DNA of 47,076 nucleotides from Acephala macrosclerotiorum (taxonomy: Eukaryota; Ascomycota; Leotiomycetes; Helotiales; Mollisiaceae): contig MU119508.1 of NCBI GenBank assembly GCA_014904845.1, positions 1 through 47,076 on the forward strand. Reading direction: 5' to 3'. The notes beneath the pieces were generated by a model. That model made no database searches, was not told the DNA's origin, and saw nothing but the letters and a program-made list of their open reading frames with translations. Shown piece by piece: positions 36,070 through 47,076 of this stretch (position 1 is its first letter; each line of letters starts with the position of its first letter). The position numbers were made by a program, and so were the translations under genes.

Positions 36070-38711
36070 GGCTCGTGCGCATTATTAATAATCTTATTAA
36101 TATACGTAAACAACTTTTTAAATCATTAATTATAGTACTACAACTACGTTTACGATTTCGTTCGAGTATTTTCGATCGCGAAATTAAAATTAAAAAATAT
36201 TATTTTAAAAAAATTAAAAATATTTAAATAAAAATTTCGAATTATAAAAATAATATATCGATTTTTAATTAATAAATAAAATTTATTATACGATTAATTA
36301 TTCGAATATTAAATCGAAAAATATAATATTTTTTTATAAACGAAATATATATTAATTTATTATTAATAAAAATTAAAAAAAATTAAAAAATATATATAAA
36401 TTCGAATAATATTTAAAAAAAATTATATAAAATAATAAAATAATAAAATATTAATATATTATATTTTATAAAAATTAAAATTAAAAATATTATATAAAAT
36501 ATTTATTATTTATTTATATAATAATTATTAATTTTATTTTTAAATATTATAATTTATTTTAAATTTTATAAAAAAATAATAATTAAAATTAAAATATATT
36601 TTTATATTTATATTTTATAATTTTTAAATTTAAATTTAATTAAAAAATATTAATATATTTTAAAAAAACGAATATATAAAATATAATAAAATATATTAAA
36701 TTAATTTAAAAAAAATTTATAAAAAAAATAAAATAAAAATATAATAAAAAAAAAATAAAAATTAAAATAATTAAAATATTAAAAAAATATAAATAAATCG
36801 TAAAATTTAATAAAAAAAATTTTAAAAAAAATTTATAATAATTTAAAAAATATATAATATATTTATAAAATTTTTTATTTAATTTTAATATATTACGAAA
36901 TATTATATTTATTAATAAATTTTAATATATTATTAATTATATAAAAAATTTTAAAAATTATTAAATATTAAAAATATTTTATAATAAATTAATTATTAAA
37001 CGTATTATTAATTAAAATTATATAATAAAAATTAAAAAATTAAAATAAAATTATTATTAATTATTAATTAAATTATTAATTTAATTTATTTAAATTAAAT
37101 ATAAAATTTTTATTTATTAAAAAAATTTATTATTTATATAAAATTTTCGCGTTTATTAAAATTTTTATTTATAAAATTTTTAATTAATTTAAAGTTTTAT
37201 TTTTTAAAGTTTTATTACGTAATATAAATTTTGTAATTTGTTTATCGAATTTTATTCGTTTAATTTATTTTATAATTTTTATTAATTTTTATATAATTCG
37301 TAATATTAATTTTTTTTTAATTTAATATTATTTCGATATTTATTTTTATTAAATTCGAAAAATAAAATTTAATTTTTTTTTTTAATATTTATAATACTTT
37401 TAATTATTTATATAAAATGTAAAAAAAAATTAATATTCGTTTTACGTATAAAAAAAATTAATTAATTTATAACGTTTTATTTTTATTATCGTAAATAATT
37501 TTATTAATATTTTTTAAATAAAAATAAATTTTTTTATTATTTTAAATAATTTTAAATTTTAATAATAAAACGATATTGATTTTTTTAAATAATTAAATTT
37601 TATTTTTTAATTTTTAAATATTTTTTAATTATAAATATTTTTTTAATTTAATTAAATATTTAATTTTATTTTTAATAAATTAATAATTTAATATTGTTTT
37701 ATATTATATTTTTTATTTTTATTATTAAAATTTATAATATTTTTAATAATATTATTTTAAGTAAAAATATATAAAATATTAAATATATATTTATATTATT
37801 TAATAATTCGAATTTATAATTAATTAATTTTCGAATATTTTTAATTTTAAATAATTTTAATTTTTTATAATTTAATTTATTTAATAATTTTTTCGTTTTA
37901 ATATTTCAACGATAAATTTTCAAAGTATAAAATATTCTATATTATCGTTTACTATAAGTAATAGTATTTTTAATTCATGTTTTTATTTTATTATCGAGTT
38001 CTATAAATTAACAATTATTATTTGTATAATTCTATTTATAAATATATATAAACTTAAAAAAACTATATTAAAAAATATTAAATAAATTTTTTTTTTTAAA
38101 CGTAAATTTTATATTACGATATTTATTATAATATATAATTAATTTAATAATTATAAATTATATATTTTTTTTAAATTTTTCTCGTAAAAATTTAAATTTA
38201 TTAATTTAAATTTTAATTTTATATATTATAAATTTATTTTTATATAATTTATAATATATTTTAAATTTATAATTGTAATTCGTAAAAAAAAAAACGATAT
38301 TTTTGTATTTTTTATTATTTTATTATTTTATATAAATTATATTATAAATAAAAAATTTATTTAATTATTTATTTATAAATAAAAAATTATTAAAAAAAAA
38401 ATTTATTTTAAATAATATTATTAAAATAATTTAAAATTTTAATTTAAAAAATTTATTTCGATTTGAAATAATTTTATTTAATATTTTATAATTTATTATT
38501 ATCGATTATAAAAACGTATATATAAAGTTTTTTATTGTAAATATTTTTAAATATAATATTATATATATATATTTCGTAAATTTATTTGTAATAATTAAAA
38601 TAGTATCGTATTTAATATTATTAATCGATTTTTTTAAAAATAATAATTTTATTATAAAATTTCACGTAATAAATTTTCAAATATCGAAAAATATATATAA
38701 CGTTTTTAATT
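36070..38711. repeat. RIP-saturated AT-rich DNA, left flank of the copia insertion
   Basis: Begins within about 15 bp of the end of the NLR pseudogene. C and G are almost confined to CpG. A slightly less decayed patch at about 37,900-38,060 keeps some non-CpG C and G. No gene is seen. It is the older DNA into which the copia element inserted. Confidence 0.7.
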
Positions 38712-38716
38712 ATTTA

Positions 38717-38926
38717 TATTAGTATTACTAGGAATACTTATTATTAATAATAAATCAAAAACGAAATAAATAAATAGATTGAATAATTCGTTGATTGATT
38801 GATCTTCTTTTAAATCTAATAAATACGCAAAAATTGAAGAATATAATCTCAACTCTAGCGCAAGCGGCGCTAGTCCCGATTTGGCCTAGTGCCGCACGTG
38901 ACTACTAAACTAATATTGTACTCACA
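38717..38926 (-). repeat. 3' LTR of the copia element
   Basis: Exactly 210 bp, matching 44,854-45,063 without gaps; the two differ at 15 positions by my count, all transitions. On the minus strand it starts TGTGAGTAC and ends CTAATA, a decayed CA end. A GC-rich core around CTAGCGCAAGCGGCGCTAG and GCCGCACGTGAC is almost unchanged. Confidence 0.93.
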
Positions 38927-39529
38927 CTAGTAGTTCTTTCTTTGTAACAAGAATTAATTCAATTCAATTATCTAAAAAACGCTATTATTTTCTTTTTTTA
39001 CTGTAGTTCGTTGATACGTAAAATTCGCTAATATTCTAATGCAAAAATCATATGATTAAGTTTTAAAAACAACACTAGTAAACTAGCGCTGTTCTCGAAG
39101 TTCGTCGGAGATTATAAACGTCGAGATTGGAGTAATTCTTCTTTTTTTAGTCTTATAAATCAAATAATCACAAGATTCGAAATACAACGCAAAATTTTTT
39201 TTTTTTTTATTTTTTTTTAGTAAATATTTTCTTTAATTTTTTGCATTGTTTTTGTCGTTTTTTTTTTTTTTAATCTATTTTTTTATTCGAATCTTAAAAT
39301 AATTCGTATTTAAAAACTTCTTTAAAGCCTTATTAAATACTGATTTTATTATAGTATTCGTTGAATTATTTTAATCGTTAATTTATTGAATTTTTTGCAA
39401 TTTTTTGCGCTTATACGATTGACAAAAAATTATAATATCGATTATAAAACGCTTTTCCTTGGTAATTCCCAATTTAATTAAACACTCGTATAACGAATAT
39501 AAATTTGTACAAACGATTATCGAGATTTT

Positions 39530-39735
39530 AAAGAAATCGAATTACTAAATAATTATATTAATAGTAGATTCGATTGCGATCACTATATCGACTTTTCTTA
39601 CTATACTATATATCTCAGAAATTAAAACGCTTTTAGTAACGCGTTTGCTTTTAATAGAGCTGTAATAAATAAGATTTCTTTTAATCTCGAATTCTTTATC
39701 GTTCAATTAACGTTCATTTACTAAAATAATTTCAT
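39530..39735 (-). pseudogene. RNase H region of the copia polyprotein
   Basis: The minus-strand translation contains NLIYYSSIKSKRVTKSVL and then ISEIYSIV, matching the characteristic YSS..RVTRSVLA.E.YA segment of fungal copia RNase H. This established the strand of the element. Surrounding frames carry stops. Confidence 0.8.
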
Positions 39736-39949
39736 ATTCAATCTAAGAATTAAAATCTTTATTATTTGTAAATAAACTATCGACAAAAACGAAAAGTTTC
39801 ACTGTAAACAAATCGAAAGCAATATATTTAAATTCTCGATTTAAGTTTTTAATTTGCCATTCCAATTTTTTATTTAACGTAATAATTTCTTTCTTCGTTA
39901 AATTTTGATATTAAATAACAATAAACAAATCGAAAATTGTTTCAAATTG

Positions 39950-40900
39950 GCAAATTATAGCAATATAAACTTCTTTAGTTCATTGTTTTCAATACTCAAT
40001 TTAAAAATTAAATAATTTAACATCTATTAATTTAATCTTTTTACTTTAATCCTTTTATCATAATTAGATCGTATTTTCGAATTAAATTAAAACGTATCCA
40101 TTGAAAATTAATAGTATCTTTAGTACTAAAATCTCTTTAAATTTGATTAAAAATTTAATTTTATTGAATTCGTTTTTTTCGAGAATAGAGAATCCTTTTT
40201 CTATTAGTATAAGCGTATCATCGGTTTACATTTTAACAACGTCGAAAAGTTTTTTAGTAATCGTAATTAGAAAACAAAAATCGTATATCGACGTAATTAT
40301 AAATAGTTTCTTTTTATAATGCTTATAATACGTAGTCTACTAATGTGTTTTTATTTTCGCAATTTCATACAAAAATTTCAAGATAATTATAATCGTATTT
40401 GATAGATATAAATAGCGGATTTTTTTCGATAAACGTATTAATATAAATCGTTAAAAGTTTATCGTAAAGTAAATATAAATTTAAATAATATTACGAAACT
40501 ATATTTTAATTTTTTTGTTTGCAAATTGGACTAAGGAAAGTACTAAGGCGACAATTAGTCGTTAATTAGTTTTTTGTATTATTGAAAATTGCGTAAAAAT
40601 CATTTTTTTTTTTTCGTTATTATATTTTTGAATTACTAGTTTCGATTTCTCGTAAAAAATATCGATAATTTTACTTTTAATCTCGTTAACTAATCTCGAA
40701 TTAAAAATTCGAACTTTAGTATACTTATTAAAATCGTATTAAACAAAATTAAAAACTTTTTTTGTAATTAGACTATCGATTTTCTTCTTTTAAAACGCTT
40801 CGAATAATTGTTCAAAGATTGTAATTATATTTTTCTTTCGTAGTTTTAATAATAACTCTATATCGCTTTTTTTTTTATTTGTTATAAAGACTATAAAAAT
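39950..40900 (-). pseudogene. Reverse transcriptase region of the copia polyprotein
   Basis: Minus-strand segments in order: KKKIDSLITKKVF (about 40,750-40,800), YEKSKLVIQKYNNEKK and FTQFSIIQ (about 40,580-40,660), then TDDTLILI (the TDD catalytic-site variant of this fungal copia group, 40,211-40,225). A stop two codons before TDD fits a CAA or CAG codon changed to a stop. The open frame at 40,101-40,319 on the plus strand is only the antisense of this region. Confidence 0.8.
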
Positions 40901-41229
40901 TTTAGTTTTTTCGATAATAGTAATAAAAAATTAATCGTCGAAATCTTTGTAATTTTTTTTGTCGTTCTCGGTAAAATTATAGTGTTTATTTTATTTAAAT
41001 TTTTTGTTGCGCACGTTTTTGTTTCGTGATTCTTTTAAACGTTCTCGATTACACTTTTTAATTAGTTCTTCGTTTACTTTACTCGATTAAAAAAATCAAA
41101 TTTTTTTTTTTTGATTTTTTCAATTATTTTTTTAATCACTAATTCGATTATAAACTTTTGATATTTTTTTTTTCGTATAGTAAAACTTAACGATCGTTGA
41201 ACAAAAACTAGTCGATTCGTAAAACATAT

Positions 41230-41490
41230 CGATTATATATATTTCTCTATCAATTACTAGTAATTTGTATAGTTTTTTTTATTCGCTTTTTTTACGCCAA
41301 ATGCGTACTTTAAACAGAATTAGTAAATCTAGTGTAGATTTCGTATTTGGATCGTTTCTTATTAAAAGCGCGTCGTTAATTTAGCGTTGAGTATATAGAC
41401 GACGTACTTTTTTAGTAGTTACTCGAATTACTTCAATTCTTTTAATAATTGATAGCGACAACGTATCGTTACTAATCATTTTAAAGTATA
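41230..41490 (-). pseudogene. Integrase C-terminal region of the copia polyprotein
   Basis: Minus-strand translation reads ISNDTLSLSIIKRIEV, VRRLYTQR, NDALLIRNDPNTKSTLDLL and KVRIWRKK, the order seen between integrase and reverse transcriptase in fungal copia polyproteins. A stop falls inside. The gag and integrase core should lie at 41,500-44,850, but I could not recognise their motifs. Confidence 0.65.
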
Positions 41491-44400
41491 TTCCAAAGAC
41501 TAGTAATGTAAATACAATACCGTCTAGTTTTATCGAATTATTAACAGTTTTAATTACTATTTGTAAAATTATATTTTTGTTAATTTATTTTTCGATTAAT
41601 TCGTTGTAAATAATCTTGTAAACTCGATGTAATAAAATGTAGTATTTCTTTACTTTTTTTATACTATTATAAGTTTCAATAAATACTTCTTTGATTTTAA
41701 TCGCTATTATTTTAGCGTTTTATCGAAACTTTATAAACGAAAATTTTTTTTCGACGTCGTGAACAATATAATTCAATAGTTTTTAATATATATCGATTTA
41801 GTATATACGTAGTGTATTCTATATTATTTTCGTAAATATATTTTTTATAAATCTAGTAGTTTGAAATACTGTAAACGAATTTATTACTTGTAAAATTGGT
41901 TTTTTATTTAAATGTAAAACGTCGACAATAATCGAGTAATTGAATTTATAGTCATTTTATAGAGTAAATTTGAATCTTTTAAATGATTATCTATACATTT
42001 GACAGTAGTAATAATACTTAATAAGATACTAAATATACTTGGTATTTACGTTATAGTTAGCTCATTGAAAAATTCTTACAAGACGTTGTATCGATGGGTA
42101 ATCAAAACGTTTATACAATTGACGTAATTTTGTATCGATAAAATGATTTTAAATTAGACTCTTTTCTAGTTAGTGCAATAATATCTATAAGTAGTTTTAC
42201 TTTCTTATAATAAAAATAATTTTATTTCTTTAAATCAAAACATTTTTTAAATTATCGAGTTTTATATTTATAGTATCTATATTTTGAATACAAAATAAAA
42301 AAAGTATATTTGTAAAAATAACGTAAAAAATAATAATACTTAATAAAGTATCAATTCAAATAATTCTCTGCGATAAAATAGTATTTTTATCAAAGCGAAT
42401 TTTATAAACTTCGATTGTAAATACATTTAATTAAACGCTAATATCAAACTTTCGTAGTACTATAAATTGCAATTGATCAATAGTTGATACTTCGACAATT
42501 TTATTGTTCGATATAATTTTTTGAAAAATCTTTAAAAAATATCGATTTTCAAAAGTAAAAAATAAATATTAATTCGATTCAAATAATTCAAATTGTAATA
42601 ATAGAGTATTGAATATATTTTCTCTCGTAATAATATAACGAGTAAACTGGTTATTTAAAATAGTTATTATCTGCGTATTATCGACTTCTCTAAACTCAAT
42701 AAAATAATTCTTTTTTTCGTTTTCTATTTCTATACTTATTAGCAATTGATCAATTTCTACTATTTAATTATTTTTCAATAAACTTTTCATTTTCTCGATT
42801 TTAGCGAAAAAACTCTAATAATAAACTGTTATAATATCTCGATTTACTATATATTAAATTTACTATCGAAATTTTGTATATATTTATTGTTACTTTTTTA
42901 TCGTATACTTTATTAATTAGTATTTCGATTTACTACAAATATAACATTTCTTTTAATATAATTTTTCTTAAAATTTATAATTTCTACGATATTTACTTTG
43001 AAAATTTTCTCGATCTCAATATTCTCGATTTTATATTTAATCGCGTTTTCTGTTTCGTTTTCTATAGATACAATCAATCTAATTCTAATTAAACTCGTTT
43101 TTCTTTTGATTTTAAAAAGTAGAATCTAAACTATACTACTGTATTTCACGTGATCGCGTCGCAATACTTACTATTGATCGCAATTTAACGCAAACGTTTT
43201 CAAAAGTATTAATAGATTTATAGAGAATAAGATTACACTTTTCAATATTTCGACAAACGCTAATAATTTAATCTCGCAAACTATATTTTATTTGATATTC
43301 TGGTAATAAATCTAATTGAATCTTTTGAAATTAATCGAAAAATATTTGTAAATATTTTAATTTAATTTTTATTGGATTAATCGTAATAATCTTTATTAAA
43401 ATTGTTTCTTTCTATAAAAACATGTATAATTAGCGATTTTTTTCAATCTCGAAATAAGTCTTTATTATTATTACTAGTGTAATAAAATCGAAATTTTTTC
43501 TTAAAAATCTATCGAAATAAAACGCGTTTGTACGTTTTATAAAACTAATAGAAAATACTTTGTCGTATTAGTCTTAAAATAATTCGATTTTATTACAATA
43601 ATTATAAAATATCGACAATTTGCGATTAAGAATATCGTATAATTCTTTATTATACTTCTTATTATCGATATAAATTTTTACTAAGTTTATAAGCAATTTA
43701 ATAGAAATACTTTGTAAGTTATTATATTGATTCGATTGTTATTGAGAAAATTGCTAGTAGATATATTGAATGTTTTGTATAATACTAAGCAAGTTCGTAT
43801 TTGTAGAAAGAGTTGCAATAAAAAAAGTATAAAAAGTATTCGTAAAAATAATCGTATTCGTAGTAAGGAAATTCGTACTAGTAATTGAAATCGTAAAAAT
43901 AATTATATTTTGATTATTGAATACTAGTATTGAAATACTTTGATTTGCTAATTAAATTAATCGATTTTATCGAGAAAAAAAATCTCTATTCTTTAATTGG
44001 TCGACGATTTTTATTTGTATCTATTTATGAAACTCTTTTTGTTGAAAAACTTTTTTTAAATTATCAATAATAAATTTTTCATTTTTCGATATTCAAATTC
44101 TGTAAGTGCGTAAAAAGTCTCGTAGACGGCGCATAAAATTTTTGTGTATTAGACGTAAAATCTCTTGCGAGCAATTCTCAAAGTCTTCTTAAAAGTATTT
44201 TTATAAATTGCGATTAAAGTATTTTTTCTTTTTATATACTTTAAAGCAATAAAAAATATATTTATTCAATATTACTTCGTTGAAATTTTCATCGTTTGTA
44301 GAGTCGAAATTTTTTTCTTATTTGTTTTTATCGTAAAAAAATTTAATTTTAAACAAATCTACTATTTTAAGAAATAATTACACAATAAATAATAGAAAAA

Positions 44401-44853
44401 TTGAAAGTTTTAATTCGAATTCGAATAAATATTATTATTAATATTTATACGCTTTCGATTAAATAACAAGCAAAAACGCAAAACTTCTTTTGAAAGTTCG
44501 TTTTTGACGTAAATTCGAATAAATTAATACAAACTTAAAACCGTTTTCGCGCTCTTTTATTCGTCTTTCGTAAACGTTGTTATTTTGCGTAGTAAACGCA
44601 GATTTAAAAAATAAATACAAACTTAAAATCGCTTTTACATTGTTCTTTTTAAGTTTTTAATAGTTTCAATACTTTTAACGCGTTTCTACAAAAGAGTTCT
44701 TATAGATTCTCGTTCTTTCGAAAGTACGTTAATTATTTTAAACACTTTTTTACAAAGGGCAAACTATTTAAAGAATTTTTTTTTTTTTGTAAATCAGTCT
44801 TTTCTAAGTAGAAATTTAATTGTTTCGTGATTGATTAAACAACTACTAATCAG

Positions 44854-45063
44854 TATTAGTATTACTAAAGATACTTATTACTAGTAATAGACTAAAAACG
44901 AAATAAACAAATAAATTGAATAATTCGTTGATTGATTGATCTTCTTTTAAATCTAGTAAATGCGCAAAAATTGAAGGATATAATTTCAACTCTAGCGCAA
45001 GCGGCGCTAGTCCCGATCTGGCCTAGTGCCGCACGTGACTACTAAACTAATATTGTACTCACA
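44854..45063 (-). repeat. 5' LTR of the copia element
   Basis: 210 bp, gapless match to 38,717-38,926. On the minus strand it begins TGTGAGTAC next to the ATTTA target duplication (45,064-45,068). The conserved GC-rich core includes a CACGTG motif that might belong to its promoter. Confidence 0.93.
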
Positions 45064-45068
45064 ATTTA

Positions 45069-47076
45069 TACGACGTTCGACGCGAAATTTTATTTCGTAT
45101 ATAAATATTATAAACGTTTATTATTTTCGTAATTTTTTTTTAAAATTTTAAAATATAAAAATTTCAAAATATTTTATTTATTATTTTTACAATTTTTTAA
45201 TATTTATAAACAAATAATTCGTATTATTTTTTAATAAATTTTATTTATATTTTTATTAAAATATAAAAATTTTTATTAAATTGTAAAATTTTTTTATTTA
45301 TTATAAACGATTTTAATATTTCTTTTAAAAATATTTTCGTAAAAAATTTTTTATTATAATATTTTTTAATACGTTTTTTTAACGTTTCATTTATTATTTT
45401 CAAAATTATTATTATAATTGTTTTATTAAATATAAAATTTTTATCGTATTTTTTTAATATTGTTTTTAATATAAATTATTATTTTTAATTATATTTTATT
45501 TTTTTATTTAATATATTTATTTTTTTATTTTTTATTTTTTTAATATAAAATTTTTTAAAATTAAATATTATTAATATTTTTATTTATTATATTTATTGTC
45601 GATTAAATTTTTTTATTATTATAAAAAATATTAAATTTTTATAATTCGTAAATATTTTTATTTAATATTTCGATTTTTTTAAATAAATTTTTTAAATTTT
45701 AAATATTTTAATTATTATAAATAATTTTTTATTTTATATTTCGTAATTTAATTTCGTTAATAATAATTTTTTTAAATAATATATTATTAATTATTATTTC
45801 GAGTATTTATTTAATTAATTAAATATTATTTTAATAATAAAATTTAAAATATCGATTTTTATTACAATTTTTTTTTCGAAGTCGAATATTAATAAAAATA
45901 ATATTTTCGTAAAAATATTTTTAAATTAATTAAATATTGATTAATATTTTTAATTTTATTCGAATTTTTTTTTTTATTAATTTTATAAAAAACGTTATTA
46001 TTTTTAAATAATTTTTTATAAACTTTTAATAAAAATTCGTAAATTTAAAAAATGATTATATTTTTTTAATATTTATAATTTTTTTTTAATTTTAATTTTA
46101 ATTTTACGATTTTTAATATATTATTTTTCGTTTTTCGAATATATTAAAATATTATTTAAATAAATAATATATATTTTATTTAAATATAATCGAAAAATAT
46201 TATTTATTAATTTTTTTTATATAATTAAATACTCGTAATATTTATACGATATTTCGAATACTATTTTTTATTTTTTATTTTTTTTTTATTTTAATAAAAT
46301 AATATTTTTTTTTTAAATCGAATTACGTAAATATTTTAAATTTTTATAATTTATTTCGTAAATTATTTATTAACGATAATATATATTTATTTTTAATTAT
46401 TAAATTATTAAATTTTTTAAAATTAATATATATTTATTTCGTTTTATTCGTTTTAAACGCGAATAATATTAAATTTTTTATTAAAAAACTCGATTTTTTA
46501 ATATATATATATTTTTTTTAAATTTTTATTAATATATTTTTTAAACGTTTTTAAATCGTTTTTTAAAATTTAATATAATAATAAAAAAAGCGATTTTAAT
46601 TTTTTTTTTAATAATATTTCGTAATTTTATTTTTAATATTTAAATAAAATTTTTATTTTTAATTTATTTTCGAATAAATTTTTATAATTATAATATTTTT
46701 TTAATATTCGTTTTAAAATATTTTTTTAAAATATTTAATATTTTTACTCGTTTAAAAAAATAATATAAATTTTTTTTAATTTTCGTTTATAATATTTTTT
46801 TTAAATATTTTATACGTTATATATTTATTAAATTTAATTAATAATTAAATTATAATGTTTTATTTAAAATATTTTTAATATAATAATATAAAATATATCG
46901 ATAATATTAAATTGTATTATTTTAATATATTTTTAATATATCGTTATTTTTTATTCGTTAATTTTTATATTAATTTTATTTTTTTTAATAAATTTTTATT
47001 TATTATTAATATTTTATATTCGAAATTTTTAATTCAAATATTAATTTAATATTTTAATATTATTTTCGTAAATATA
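45069..47076. repeat. RIP-saturated AT-rich DNA, right flank of the copia insertion
   Basis: Resumes the saturated composition of 36,070-38,711 immediately after the target duplication: C and G only in CpG, T-rich on the plus strand. No gene, RNA or recognisable repeat end seen; it runs off the window. Confidence 0.7.

Larger units (their letters stand above)
38717..45063 (-). mobile_element. Ty1/copia LTR retrotransposon, full length but RIP-inactivated
   Basis: Two 210-bp direct repeats bound 5.9 kb of internal DNA, flanked by ATTTA on both sides (38,712-38,716 and 45,064-45,068), a 5-bp target duplication. Minus-strand translation shows the copia order: an integrase C-terminal region near 41,240-41,470 (SNDTLSLS, LYTQR, KVRIWRKK), reverse transcriptase at about 40,900-39,950 and RNase H near 39,600. 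Stops interrupt every domain. Base composition is visibly less AT-rich than the flanks on both sides and changes exactly at the LTR ends. After the 5' LTR the minus strand continues CTGATTAG, a possible decayed TGG-type primer site; before the 3' LTR it reads AAAGAAAGAACTACTAG, a candidate polypurine tract. Confidence 0.92.

Noticed and set aside
40101..40319. 72-residue plus-strand open frame
   Set aside because: Antisense to the copia reverse transcriptase region, including the TDD site.
42874..43092. 72-residue plus-strand open frame
   Set aside because: Lies inside the minus-strand copia element; low-complexity, likely a chance frame.
1..47076. CRISPR array, tRNA or rRNA genes, biosynthetic cluster
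   Set aside because: No regularly spaced repeats, cloverleaf-like boxes, rRNA blocks or cluster enzymes were recognised on either strand.

Overview
The window looks like nuclear DNA of a filamentous ascomycete (Pezizomycotina) with a two-speed genome. Extremely AT-rich blocks flank and puncture a block of ordinary base composition that carries intron-containing fungal genes. In the AT-rich blocks almost every surviving C or G lies in a CpG, and non-CpG C/G has decayed to T/A. This is the signature of repeat-induced point mutation (RIP). The introns are short (about 47-130 bp) and the gene families are typical of Pezizomycotina: a fungal WHQD-type kinase, a CorA-like channel, SCAP, a NACHT-type NLR and a small secreted protein. 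I cannot assign a genus.

Layout. 1-12,930: AT-rich, RIP-degraded repeat DNA with no credible gene, holding a foldback repeat, a diverged direct repeat and a (TAT)16 microsatellite. 12,931-18,718: a protein-kinase gene (+, 13,288-15,521), a convergent pepsin-like membrane protein gene (-, 15,909-17,776) that seems to lack its 5' end, and next to that missing end an inverted-repeat element with an AT-rich core. 18,719-20,804: a five-exon CorA-like membrane protein gene (-). 20,805-25,186: no secure gene; a 166-bp hAT-like MITE with near-perfect 8-bp target duplications, a small RIP'd island and a 789-bp terminal-inverted-repeat element. 25,187-25,763: a two-exon small secreted protein (-). 27,347-30,789: a three-exon SCAP homologue (-; sterol sensing and SREBP escort). 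33,262-36,059: an NLR-type NACHT gene (+) broken by an in-frame TAG and a frameshift, ending at the isochore edge. 36,070-47,076: AT-rich DNA into which a complete but dead Ty1/copia retrotransposon is inserted (minus strand, 38,717-45,063), with 210-bp LTRs and an ATTTA target duplication.

How it fits together. SCAP is the one clear housekeeping/regulatory gene. The kinase and NLR belong to fast-turnover families. The repeats record successive invasions: old elements saturated by RIP, then a copia insertion inside them that was hit more lightly (15 LTR-LTR differences, all transitions), with small TIR elements scattered among the genes. I found no defence island, CRISPR array or biosynthetic cluster. 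The least ordinary signals are the strand-asymmetric C or G depletion in the left isochore, the small TIR elements (two with target duplications), and the RIP-type nonsense change in the NLR gene beside the isochore.
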